Below are positions 52,592-60,702 of a stretch of DNA of 64,000 nt, one piece after another. The DNA is taken from positions 38,352 to 102,351 of the forward strand of contig NZ_MUHF01000017.1 of assembly GCF_002217435.1 (NCBI RefSeq), read 5' to 3'. The translations under genes were made by a program, and so were the position numbers. The notes below the pieces were generated by a model. It saw only the letters and a program-made list of their open reading frames with translations, was not told the DNA's origin and did no database searches. How positions within the stretch are numbered: the stretch's first letter is position 1; the number at the start of each line of letters is the position of its first letter. This stretch comes from Flavobacterium reichenbachii (lineage in GTDB: Bacteria; Bacteroidota; Bacteroidia; Flavobacteriales; Flavobacteriaceae).

Positions 52592-53224
52592 TTATAGAGT
52601 GATAAATAATTCTTCGTGAGATTTTCTAACTTTTTTGTGGTGCTGAGCGTCGTCCTCATCATGTCTGTAACCCACCGCTGCGATAACAACCGCGTTTAGA
52701 CCTAACTTATCGAAACCTAAAATTTCGTTGAAAGCTGCTGCATTAAAACCTTCCATTGGTGTAGCGTCGATTTTTAATTCGGCAGCTGCTCCTAATAAGT
52801 TTCCTAAAGCGATGTAAGTTTGTTTTGCAGTCCAGATGTTTTTTGCATCGCTGGATAAATTACCCACTACATTTTTCATCATATCGCTGAAACCTCCCAG
52901 AGCTTCTGCAGGAACGTTTCTGGTTTCGCTGATGTTGTTGATGTATTGATCAACAGAAGATGCGTCAAGAGTAACATCGCTTGCAAAAATAAACAGGTGA
53001 GAAGCATCTGTAATTTGAGTCTGCCCGTAAGCAGCGCCTTTTAATTGTTCTCTTAATTCAGGATTTTCTACAATAACCACTTTATATGGCTGTAATCCGT
53101 ATGAAGAAGCGCTTAATCTAACGGCTTCTTTTAAAGTTTTTAAATCAGCATCAGAGATTTTTTTTGCTGCATCATATTTTTTTGCTGCATATCTCCAATT
53201 TTGACCTTCTAAAAATGTGCTCAT
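52592..53224 (-). CDS. NAD(P)H-dependent nitroreductase-family oxidoreductase
   Basis: The protein has 210 residues. RYAAKKYDAAKKISD, VRLSASSYGLQPYKVVIVEN and the region KIDATPMEGFNAAAF fit NfsB-like FMN enzymes. It probably reduces nitro compounds or quinones. It follows marR by 4 bp, so one transcript is certain; the repressor would be relieved by an electrophile or aromatic acid. Confidence 0.9.
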   Translation of the reverse strand: MSTFLEGQNWRYAAKKYDAAKKISDADLKTLKEAVRLSASSYGLQPYKVVIVENPELREQLKGAAYGQTQITDASHLFIFASDVTLDASSVDQYINNISETRNVPAEALGGFSDMMKNVVGNLSSDAKNIWTAKQTYIALGNLLGAAAELKIDATPMEGFNAAAFNEILGFDKLGLNAVVIAAVGYRHDEDDAQHHKKVRKSHEELFITL

Positions 53225-53228
53225 AATA

Positions 53229-53690
53229 TTAATTTTGTTGGGTTCGGTATTTTTCTAACAATTTGTTTAATAATTCTAACTCTTCTGGAGTTATATTTTC
53301 TGCAAATAAACGCTCATGTGCATCTACTTTTGGATCTAATTCGTTTAAGACATCTAATCCTTTTTGCGTAATTAGAACTTCTATTTTTCGACGATTGTCA
53401 GGACAGACATTTCTGGTAACGAATTCTTTCAGTAATAATTTATCAACTAATCGCGTTGTGTTACTTGTTTTTGCTAACATACGTTCTTGTATCACACACA
53501 TATTAGCAGGATTTCCTTTTTGTCCTCTTAATATGCGCAGCACATTATATTGTTCTCCAGATAAATCATACGGCTTCATCAATTCGCTAAAATTATCCTG
53601 AATTACATTTTGTGTGTACATAATGTTTAGAATAACTTTTTTCGCATTATCCATCTTAACTGTACTCTTAATAACCTCTTCAATTGTCAT
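53229..53690 (-). CDS. MarR-family repressor
   Basis: The protein has 153 residues with a winged helix: SGEQYNVLRILRGQKGNPAN, RMLAKTSNTTRLVDKLLLKE and VCPDNRRKIEVLITQKGLDV. Two palindromes overlap its promoter, so it is autoregulatory and controls the nitroreductase and YceI-like genes. Ligand unknown. Confidence 0.92.
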   Translation of the reverse strand: MTIEEVIKSTVKMDNAKKVILNIMYTQNVIQDNFSELMKPYDLSGEQYNVLRILRGQKGNPANMCVIQERMLAKTSNTTRLVDKLLLKEFVTRNVCPDNRRKIEVLITQKGLDVLNELDPKVDAHERLFAENITPEELELLNKLLEKYRTQQN

Positions 53691-53706
53691 AGTCGTAAGT
53701 GTATAA

Positions 53707-53749
53707 TTTGTATATACAAATGTATATCTTTTAATAGTTGTATATACAA
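53707..53749 (-). promoter_or_regulatory. marR promoter with two operators
   Basis: Palindromes TTTGTATATACAAA (53707-53720) and TTGTATATACAA (53738-53749) are 30 bp apart, three helical turns. On the minus strand the first overlaps the -7 box TACATTTG (53724-53717) and the second contains the -33 TTG (53749-53747), 22 bp apart. A bound repressor would cover both promoter elements. Confidence 0.85.
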
Positions 53750-53976
53750 GTGTTTTGTTAAATTTTTGTTAATACGTGTGGATAGGAATTAGCAAGAATA
53801 AAATTAAAATTTTTAATGCTATAAAAATAATCAATTTTTAGGTTATAATGTATTGATATTTTGTTGTTTAACCTTTTGTTTAAATTGAAAAAGATTAAGG
53901 TCGCTGACTGCCTTTAAAAATAAATTTTGTAAGATGATTAAAAATAAGATTTTGATATTTACTTAAATTTTATGGT

Positions 53977-55554
53977 TTATTGATATTCAGAAAGCAGAAA
54001 ACCTTTAGAAATTTCTCTAAAATTTATAATTTCCTGCGCTACCCATGCATCATTATGACCCAATTCTCTGGCAATTATTCTGGCTGTTTTCTCCGAAACC
54101 TCAATTGCAGCTCTGGCGTCCAGAAATAATAAACGAACGCGTCTTGCCAGAATATCATCCACTGTTCGTGCCATTTCGAAGCGAATAGCCCAAACAACTT
54201 CTGCTAATGTAAATTCGTGATCAGGATGTAGTTTTTCTTTTAATTCTGGTTCGTTTTCCTGCAGCTGGGTGATTTTTGAAATATCAGAACCATATATATA
54301 TAAATGGTTTTCTCTGTCAAGATTTGTAGTGGTTTTATTTCCATAAATGGGAAGATGTTCTGTACGACACGCTTTGTGTGGCAATTTGCCTGTTTTGATC
54401 GCTTTGTCAATAATATCTTCTGCTATCTTTCGGTACGTAGTCCATTTTCCCCCGGTGATCGTTATTAGTCCTGTTTCTGAAACTATAATTTTATGACTTC
54501 TGGAAACTTCTTTAGTGCTTTTACCTTCTTCTTTTGGTGCTGCTAACGGACGTAAACCTGCAAAAACCGACAATACATCTGCTCTTGTTGGTTTTTTTGA
54601 CAGGAAAAGTTGTGCCGTTTCTAACACAAATTGAATTTCGCTTTCTAAAGCAATTGGTTCTAGACTTTGTTTTTTTATTAAAGTATCGGTTGTTCCTACT
54701 ACAATACGATTATGCCACGGCACAGCAAATAAAACCCTCCCGTCTTTTGTTTTCGGAATCATCAGGGCATTTTCGCCAACAAGGAAAGATTTGTCAAAAA
54801 CCAAATGAATTCCCTGACTCGGCACTATATATTTTTTATAAACGTTGTCGTTTAGTTTCATTATAGCGTTTGTAAAAACACCTGTAGCATTTATAATCGC
54901 CGCACCTTTTATGTTATATTTATTTCCAGTTTCCTGATCTTGTATCTCAACGCCGGTAATTTGGTTTTTATCATCTTTTATTAAATTAACCACTTTTGCG
55001 TAGTTTAAAAGACAGGCTCCATTTTCTATAGCGGTCTGCGCAATATTAATCGCCAGACGAGAATCGTCAAATTGTCCATCTTGATAGATAACGCCGTTGA
55101 CTAAGCCGTTTTGTTCTACATTAGGAAGCATTTCAATAGTTTTTTTCTTTGAAATATATTTGGAACTCCCTAAACTGAGTCGACCAGACAATAAATCGTA
55201 AATCTTTAATCCGAAAGTATAAAAATAACCGCTCCACCAATTGTAGTTTGGAATGACGAATGATTGGTTTTTGACTAAATGTCCTGCATTTTTTGCTAAT
55301 AATCCTCTTTCCTTTAATGCTTCTCGAACCAAATGAATATTTCCCTGTTCTAAATAACGTACGCCGCCATGAACTAATTTTGTACTTCTGCTCGAAGTTC
55401 CTTTTGCAAAATCTACTGCTTCAAGCAATATGGTTTTATAACCTCGACTTGCAGCATCGAGTGCCGTTCCCAGACCGCTTGCTCCTCCGCCAATTATTAT
55501 AACGTCCCATTTTTCGGTATTTTGTAGTTGAGATAGCTGTTCAGAACGTTTCAT
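53977..55554 (-). CDS. glpD: Glycerol-3-phosphate dehydrogenase/oxidase
   Basis: The protein has 525 residues. The FAD-binding segment is IIGGGASGLGTALDAASRGY, followed by GTSSRSTKLVHGGVRYLEQG; the C-terminal part has ITGGKWTTYRKIAEDII. It oxidises sn-glycerol 3-phosphate to dihydroxyacetone phosphate at the membrane. A TAAGTTTG box (55592-55585, minus strand) lies about 30 bp upstream. No glpK or glpF is nearby. Confidence 0.94.
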   Translation of the reverse strand: MKRSEQLSQLQNTEKWDVIIIGGGASGLGTALDAASRGYKTILLEAVDFAKGTSSRSTKLVHGGVRYLEQGNIHLVREALKERGLLAKNAGHLVKNQSFVIPNYNWWSGYFYTFGLKIYDLLSGRLSLGSSKYISKKKTIEMLPNVEQNGLVNGVIYQDGQFDDSRLAINIAQTAIENGACLLNYAKVVNLIKDDKNQITGVEIQDQETGNKYNIKGAAIINATGVFTNAIMKLNDNVYKKYIVPSQGIHLVFDKSFLVGENALMIPKTKDGRVLFAVPWHNRIVVGTTDTLIKKQSLEPIALESEIQFVLETAQLFLSKKPTRADVLSVFAGLRPLAAPKEEGKSTKEVSRSHKIIVSETGLITITGGKWTTYRKIAEDIIDKAIKTGKLPHKACRTEHLPIYGNKTTTNLDRENHLYIYGSDISKITQLQENEPELKEKLHPDHEFTLAEVVWAIRFEMARTVDDILARRVRLLFLDARAAIEVSEKTARIIARELGHNDAWVAQEIINFREISKGFLLSEYQ

Positions 55555-55675
55555 ATGGTATTTTGAGGCTTATTTGTTTAAAAGCAAACTTAACAAAAGG
55601 AAATTAGATTTAGGTGAAGAAGTTTCTTTTGAGGTATTATTTTGTTTAAACTTTCAAAGTTTATAAACGTACCTA

Positions 55676-56452
55676 TTATTTTTCTTTTAAATATTTTTCA
55701 ATCGAATTAATCAATACTTTTCGCTCCTCACTTGTGGCATCATTATCCATGTCACTATGCTTTATTAATGTATATTGAACTGTTATTCCATATTTTTCCT
55801 GTTCCTTTTGGTTGGGCAGTACGCCTTCATCTGCATTATAATTAATAGAACGCAAACTATATATTTTAGGTTTATGAACTCTCGGAAGCGGCATTCTTCT
55901 GTTGTCCATTGTTATAATCTTGTTTACCAAATCAGGATATTTGGTTGCAAATAAGGCAGTCATGTCACCGCCATTTGAATGGCCAATTAATGCTAAATGT
56001 TTGAAATCTAAGTCAGGATTTGTTTTTTTGAATTCATTCAAGACAAATAAAATGTTTTCAACACCTCTTTCCCAATTTGGCATTCTTGTAACCTTAAGAT
56101 CGCCCTCCATAGCAAGCAGATCATCAGTTGGTAATTCATGCTGAATACTTATAACATAATATCCTTTTGAAGCTAAATTTTCGGTTAAGTAAGAATAGAT
56201 TTTATTATCCCCGCCTTTATTTTCCCCATATCCATGGCTGAAAATTATTATTTGCTGGTTTTTTATTTTCTGATCTGTTTTTGCATAATATAAAGCAGCC
56301 GGGATTTTACGATTTCTCGATTTGTCAAACAATTCTACACTATCAATCTTCACGTCGAAAGTAGTATTGGATACTTGTGTGTTAGTTTTCTGAAGTCCAG
56401 AACAGCTTATTAAAAGGAATAGAAATAAAATTTGAGAAACTATTTTGTTCAT
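55676..56452 (-). CDS. Alpha/beta-hydrolase lipoprotein
   Basis: The protein has 258 residues. The lipoprotein Cys17 is in FLLISCSG. The oxyanion segment IIIFSHGYGENKGG and the nucleophile elbow GHSNGG (Ser159) belong to a dienelactone-hydrolase/platelet-activating-factor-acetylhydrolase-like fold; the catalytic Asp and His are probably in ITMDNRR and LIKHSDM. It would hydrolyse an ester in the periplasm or at the surface. Substrate unknown. Confidence 0.8.
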   Translation of the reverse strand: MNKIVSQILFLFLLISCSGLQKTNTQVSNTTFDVKIDSVELFDKSRNRKIPAALYYAKTDQKIKNQQIIIFSHGYGENKGGDNKIYSYLTENLASKGYYVISIQHELPTDDLLAMEGDLKVTRMPNWERGVENILFVLNEFKKTNPDLDFKHLALIGHSNGGDMTALFATKYPDLVNKIITMDNRRMPLPRVHKPKIYSLRSINYNADEGVLPNQKEQEKYGITVQYTLIKHSDMDNDATSEERKVLINSIEKYLKEK

Positions 56453-56904
56453 TTTTTGATGATTTGTTTTATGAAATAAATCATATAAATCTAAGGAGAT
56501 ACATTAGACTTTGAGCTTAATTTTTTAAATTTTAAAATAAATCTTTAACAAAGATTCTAAAGATTTGATAAAGAAATATTTAAGTTTCAGTTGGGTAAGA
56601 TAATTGGTTTTGAGAGAATGTAAATTTTTATTACCAGGGCGTGCCACCATCCCGATAAGAGGGCAAAAATACTTTGCGCTTATACGCCCTCTTATCGTGA
56701 TGCTGTCGGGCTTTCACTGCTACTTCGGTAGCTTAGTTCTATCCCTCACGCGAACACAGTATACCAGAAACCCGACAGATTTTTAAAACCTGTCGGGTTT
56801 GATATGATTTGTATTTTGCTAAAGTCTCGTATTAAGTTTGTCGAGCAACTTGAACCTGAAACCTGAAACAAAAAAACTTGAAACAAAAAATCTTGAAACA
56901 AATA
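56453..56904. other. Repeat-filled spacer
   Basis: 450 bp without a gene. It contains the second GC-rich modular element (56638-56752), a hairpin AAACCCGACA...TGTCGGGTTT (56768-56800) and GAAACYT heptamers (56849-56899). The first 180 bp show nothing notable. Confidence 0.7.
56638..56752 (+). repeat. GC-rich modular intergenic element (copy 2)
   Basis: Modules in order: GGGCGTGCC, a strong internal hairpin (CGATAAGAGGGC and its inverse), GTCGGGCTTTC, a short hairpin CTACTTCGGTAG, then ATCCCTCACGCG. The first, third and last modules match copy 1 at 43606-43715, whereas the hairpin parts differ. Confidence 0.7.
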
Positions 56905-57384
56905 TTAATGAGGAAGTTTATCCTTAATTAATCCATAAAACCACGTTCCGGCAATGGCACTTAATAAAGTTACAACAATTACGGTTGCGCCTGTACCAAT
57001 TTGCGCAAAAAGCGGACCAGGACAAGCTCCGGTAATTGCCCATCCAAAACCAAACATTAAGCCCCCATAGATTTGTCCTTTGCTGAACGTTTTAGGCTGG
57101 ATTTCTATTTTCTCGCCTTGCAGGGTTTTGATATTGAATTTTTTTATCAGAAATACGGAGATTACACCAACTGCAACGGCACTTCCGATTACGCCATACA
57201 TAAAAAACGACTGGAGATTGAACATTTCCTGAATGCGGAACCAGCTGATGATTTCTGCTTTTACGAATACGATTCCGAAAAATAGGCCTACGATTAAATA
57301 TTTAAGGTTTGAGAATCCTGAATCTTTTATCTGGCTCGCATTAATTCTTTCTGTATCGGTATTTTTATTTTCTAAATTATTCAT
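56905..57384 (-). CDS. YeeE/YedE (DUF6691-type) half transporter
   Basis: The protein has 159 residues with four membrane segments and the conserved GGLMFGFGWAITGACPGPLF containing the Cys implicated in thiosulfate passage. Together with its partner (10 bp upstream) it corresponds to the two halves of a full-length YeeE. It probably imports or exports a sulfur compound across the inner membrane. Confidence 0.88.
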   Translation of the reverse strand: MNNLENKNTDTERINASQIKDSGFSNLKYLIVGLFFGIVFVKAEIISWFRIQEMFNLQSFFMYGVIGSAVAVGVISVFLIKKFNIKTLQGEKIEIQPKTFSKGQIYGGLMFGFGWAITGACPGPLFAQIGTGATVIVVTLLSAIAGTWFYGLIKDKLPH

Positions 57385-57394
57385 TTTTGAAATT

Positions 57395-57964
57395 TTAAAG
57401 TGAAAGAATATAAGGCAAAATTAAAAGTGCCATAACAAAACCGCCAATCATAAAGCAAATTGTTGCTACTAATGATGGCCATTGCAGATTTGATAATCCC
57501 ATAATCGCGTGTCCGCTGGTGCATCCGCCCGCATAACGCGTTCCGAAACCTACTAAAAACCCGCCGACTACAATCATAATAAAGCCGCGAAGTGTAAATA
57601 AACTTTCCCACGAAAATAGCTGTGAAGGTACTAAACCAGTGTGATCTGTAATTCCGTAACCCGCTAATTGCTCTGATAATTCGGGAGCAATTGTAACTGC
57701 ATTTGGATTTGATAAAAAGTATGCAGCGATTACACCGCCAAGAAATATTCCGAAAACAAAAAATAAATTCCAGCTTTCTTTTTTCCAATCGTATTTAAAA
57801 AACGGAATATTTGCCGGAATACACATTGCGCAAATATGTCGCAATGACGAACTGATTCCGAAAGATTTGTTTCCGATAATTAATAAAATTGGAACTGTTA
57901 ATCCGATCAGCGGACCTGCAACATACCAAGGCCATGGTTCTTTAATAATTTCTAGTAAGCTCAT
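57395..57964 (-). CDS. YeeE/YedE-family half transporter
   Basis: The protein has 189 residues with about five membrane segments; conserved GGFLVGFGTRYAGGCTSGHA carries the characteristic Cys, and RHICAMCIPANIPFF another pair. It forms the second half of the sulfur transporter. A 193-bp spacer with a family-D palindrome separates it from the MBL-rhodanese gene. Confidence 0.88.
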   Translation of the reverse strand: MSLLEIIKEPWPWYVAGPLIGLTVPILLIIGNKSFGISSSLRHICAMCIPANIPFFKYDWKKESWNLFFVFGIFLGGVIAAYFLSNPNAVTIAPELSEQLAGYGITDHTGLVPSQLFSWESLFTLRGFIMIVVGGFLVGFGTRYAGGCTSGHAIMGLSNLQWPSLVATICFMIGGFVMALLILPYILSL

Positions 57965-57989
57965 ATATGATTTAAAGATTAAGTTTTTT

Positions 57990-58154
57990 TTTCACCATAT
58001 AAGTAATATAAGTTTATTTTAGTTTTTGTGATAAAATGCTAACTTCTAATCTTATATATTATAAATGATGAAAAACTTATATTTCTATGTTCAACTTCAA
58101 TAGAAGTAAATATAAGTCAAAAATTAAATGAACTTATATTACTTATATGGTGAA
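57990..58154. repeat. Inverted repeat of the ATATAAGTR family (copy 2)
   Basis: Perfect 24-bp arms at 57990-58013 and 58131-58154 (core CCATATAAGTAATATAAGT) enclose about 117 bp that hold further ATATAAG-like motifs but no gene. Same family as 59-124. Confidence 0.8.
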
Positions 58155-58157
58155 AAT

Positions 58158-59576
58158 TTATGCTTTTAAAACCTTGCTTTGACAAACAAAATCTGATTTT
58201 GGAATATTAGTTTTTGCAATTGCTCCAAAACCACCTTCAACTTCAGAAAAATTTCTGAAACCGCGAGCCTGCAAAATCGAAGCGGCAATCATACTGCGAT
58301 AACCTCCTGCACAATGCAGATAAAAATGCTCATTTGGGTTAATATCTTTTACCCAGTCATTAATATACGCCAATGGTTTGCTGTAAGCATTATCAATATG
58401 TTCTGCTTCGTATTCTGTTTCTTTGCGAATATCTACAACTTTATCTTCGCCAAATTTAAAATCATTTGCAAATTGGTCTGCTGTAATTCTATTTACAGTA
58501 TCCGTTTCAAAACCTGCTTTTTGCCAAGCTTCAAAGCCGCCTTCCAGGTGTCCGATAATAGAATCGAAACCAACACGGCTTAAGCGGGTTACAGTTTCTT
58601 CTTCAAGACCATTTTCCGTAACTAATATAATAGGTTGTTTTACATTGGCAATCAAAGTTCCAACCCACGGCGCAAAATCACCGTTTATTCCGATATTAAT
58701 TGATTGCGGAATAAATCCTTTGCTAAAATCGGCAGCACTTCTTGTGTCAAGAATCAAAGCGTCGGTTTCTTCTGCAGCGGCTTCAAATTCTGCTGCTTTT
58801 ATTGTTTTCATTCCGTTATGCAAAACCGTTTCAAAACTTTCATAACCTTGTTTGTTCATGGCTACGTTCATGCTAAAGTAGGCTGGAGGAGGCAGTAGAC
58901 CATCTGTAACTTCTTCTATAAATTCAGCTTCTGTCATATTAGCACGTAAAGCGTAATTTGTAGCTTTCTGATTTCCGATAGTCGAAACTGTTTCTTTGCT
59001 CATGTTTTTTCCGCATGCGCTTCCTGCACCGTGCGCAGGATAAACAACTACATCATCTGCCAGAGTCATAATCTTATCTCTAAGTGAATGATATAAAATT
59101 CCAGCCAATTGATCTTGTGTCATTCCGGCTGCTTTTTGAGCTAAATCAGGACGTCCGACATCGCCAATAAATAAAGTATCTCCAGAGAAAATGGCGTGAT
59201 CTTTTCCGTTTTCATCAATCAATAAAAAAGTAGTACTTTCCATAGTATGTCCAGGAGTGTGCAGTACTTTTATTGTGATATTTCCAATTTTAAATTCCTG
59301 TCCGTCTTTTGCAGAAATACAGTCAAATTCGCAGGCAGCATTGGGTCCGTAAACAATTGGCGCTCCGGTTTCTTTGCTTAAATCTACGTGCCCAGAAACG
59401 AAATCAGCGTGGAAATGCGTTTCAAAAATATATTTTAATTTAACAGTATCGCGTTCTAAACGATCAAGATAAGGCTGAATTTCTCTAAGCGGATCAATAA
59501 TGGCCGCTTCGCCATTTGAAGTGATATAATATGCACCTTGCGCGAGACATCCGGTGTAAATTTGTTCTATTTTCAT
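58158..59576 (-). CDS. MBL-fold hydrolase with two rhodanese domains (persulfide dioxygenase-like)
   Basis: The protein has 472 residues. The metallo-beta-lactamase domain (1-250) has HFHADFVSGH, HTPGHTMEST, FSGDTLFIGDVGRPDLA and YPAHGAG as in ETHE1/CstB/BlrA enzymes, which oxidise glutathione- or CoA-type persulfides. The first rhodanese domain (about 265-355) lacks the active Cys (ILVTENGLEE). The second (about 370-465) keeps Cys422 in LHCAGGYRS. With the YeeE pair it forms a sulfide-detoxification or thiosulfate unit. A TACCTTTG box (59610-59603) lies about 30 bp upstream. Confidence 0.92.
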   Translation of the reverse strand: MKIEQIYTGCLAQGAYYITSNGEAAIIDPLREIQPYLDRLERDTVKLKYIFETHFHADFVSGHVDLSKETGAPIVYGPNAACEFDCISAKDGQEFKIGNITIKVLHTPGHTMESTTFLLIDENGKDHAIFSGDTLFIGDVGRPDLAQKAAGMTQDQLAGILYHSLRDKIMTLADDVVVYPAHGAGSACGKNMSKETVSTIGNQKATNYALRANMTEAEFIEEVTDGLLPPPAYFSMNVAMNKQGYESFETVLHNGMKTIKAAEFEAAAEETDALILDTRSAADFSKGFIPQSINIGINGDFAPWVGTLIANVKQPIILVTENGLEEETVTRLSRVGFDSIIGHLEGGFEAWQKAGFETDTVNRITADQFANDFKFGEDKVVDIRKETEYEAEHIDNAYSKPLAYINDWVKDINPNEHFYLHCAGGYRSMIAASILQARGFRNFSEVEGGFGAIAKTNIPKSDFVCQSKVLKA

Positions 59577-59778
59577 AATAGGTATTGTAAAATGATGGGT
59601 TACAAAGGTAGCTTTGTTTTTGATTAAAATGGGTGACTAATGTTACAGAAATTAGGTTTTTGTGTAAAAAAATATAGATTTTGCCATATATATAGATATA
59701 AATTAATTTAAAGTGGAGCAATTAAGCTTTAACTTCTAATTTTGTATATGACGAATGTCATTTCAAAACAAAATAAAA

Positions 59779-60369
59779 ATGAACACACAAGACTTATTAA
59801 ATCAAATTGCTTTTATAAAAGAGATTGATAAAGTAAAATACATTCAGCGAAAAACAAAGCTTTTTAACAGCGACAGAAATGAAAATGATGCAGAACACAG
59901 CTGGCATCTGGCTTTAATGGCAATTGTTTTGGCAGAACATTCAGATGCGCCAATTGATATTCTGAAAGTTGTAAAAATGGTTTTAATTCATGATATCGTA
60001 GAAATTGATTCTGGAGATGTTTTTATGTATGACACCTTAAAAAATCATTTGAATTCTGATGAAGAGCGAATAGCAGCGAATAGAATTTTTGGTCTACTGC
60101 CTCAAAAACAAGCTGAAGAATTTATTGCTGTTTGGGAAGAATTTGAAGCAGGAGAAACCAACGAAGCAAAATTTGCAAAATCGATGGACAGATTAGAACC
60201 GTTGCTTCAAAATACTTCTAACAACGGTGGAACCTGGAAAGAGTTTGATGTGAAGTATGAAAAGGTCTACGAGAAAAAAAGCGTTATAAAAAATGGTTCG
60301 GCAACTTTATGGAATTACGCTGAAGGTTTGATTAATGAAAGTATTGAAAAGGGGATTCTAAAAAAATAG
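59779..60369 (+). CDS. HD-domain nucleotidase-like protein (YfbR/HDDC2 type)
   Basis: The protein has 196 residues from the start at 59779. The TAATTTTG box at 59737-59744 puts the transcript start close to 59751, leaving the upstream ATG at 59755 without a leader, while 59779 has an A-rich stretch before it. AEHSWHLALMAIV, LIHDIVEIDSGD and AKSMDRLEPLLQN are the HD motifs of 5'-deoxynucleotidases. It probably dephosphorylates (d)NMPs. Confidence 0.85.
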   Translation: MNTQDLLNQIAFIKEIDKVKYIQRKTKLFNSDRNENDAEHSWHLALMAIVLAEHSDAPIDILKVVKMVLIHDIVEIDSGDVFMYDTLKNHLNSDEERIAANRIFGLLPQKQAEEFIAVWEEFEAGETNEAKFAKSMDRLEPLLQNTSNNGGTWKEFDVKYEKVYEKKSVIKNGSATLWNYAEGLINESIEKGILKK

Positions 60370-60702
60370 ATCAAACATAGCCCGCGATTTCAATCGTGGG
60401 ACGTAATGTAAAATCCCGATCTGTTTTTCGATCCGTATCCCGCGTTTGAAACCGCGGGCTATGTTTAAATACACACGGCTATGTGTGGAAACTAGTTTCT
60501 TTTATCTTCTTTAATAAAGAAAAAAATCTATGTTTCTGTGTGTTTAAATTTCATACGTAAACTTTGTCAAAGTTTCAAACTTTGACAAAGTTGCTTGTGT
60601 TGAAAAGTTTAACAAATATCAGTCGATAAACTTTTTTTTAAGGACATGAATTCGGGTTGTAATGGTTAAATTTGTGGAACTTCATAAAACAAATACCACC
60701 TT
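60370..60702. other. Spacer with two palindromes before cydA
   Basis: An inverted pair at 60373-60401 and 60438-60466 (core CATAGCCCGCG, inverse at the other end) is followed by a compact palindrome of AAACTTTG units at 60559-60592. A TAAATTTG box at 60667-60674 is the probable cydA promoter. No gene. Confidence 0.7.

Noticed and set aside
57381..57788. 135-codon minus-strand frame overlapping a YeeE gene
   Set aside because: Out-of-frame copy of the YeeE coding sequence with unnatural Cys/Arg/Ser-rich composition.
58423..58845. 140-codon plus-strand frame across the MBL-rhodanese gene
   Set aside because: Antisense shadow; the minus-strand protein has all catalytic motifs.
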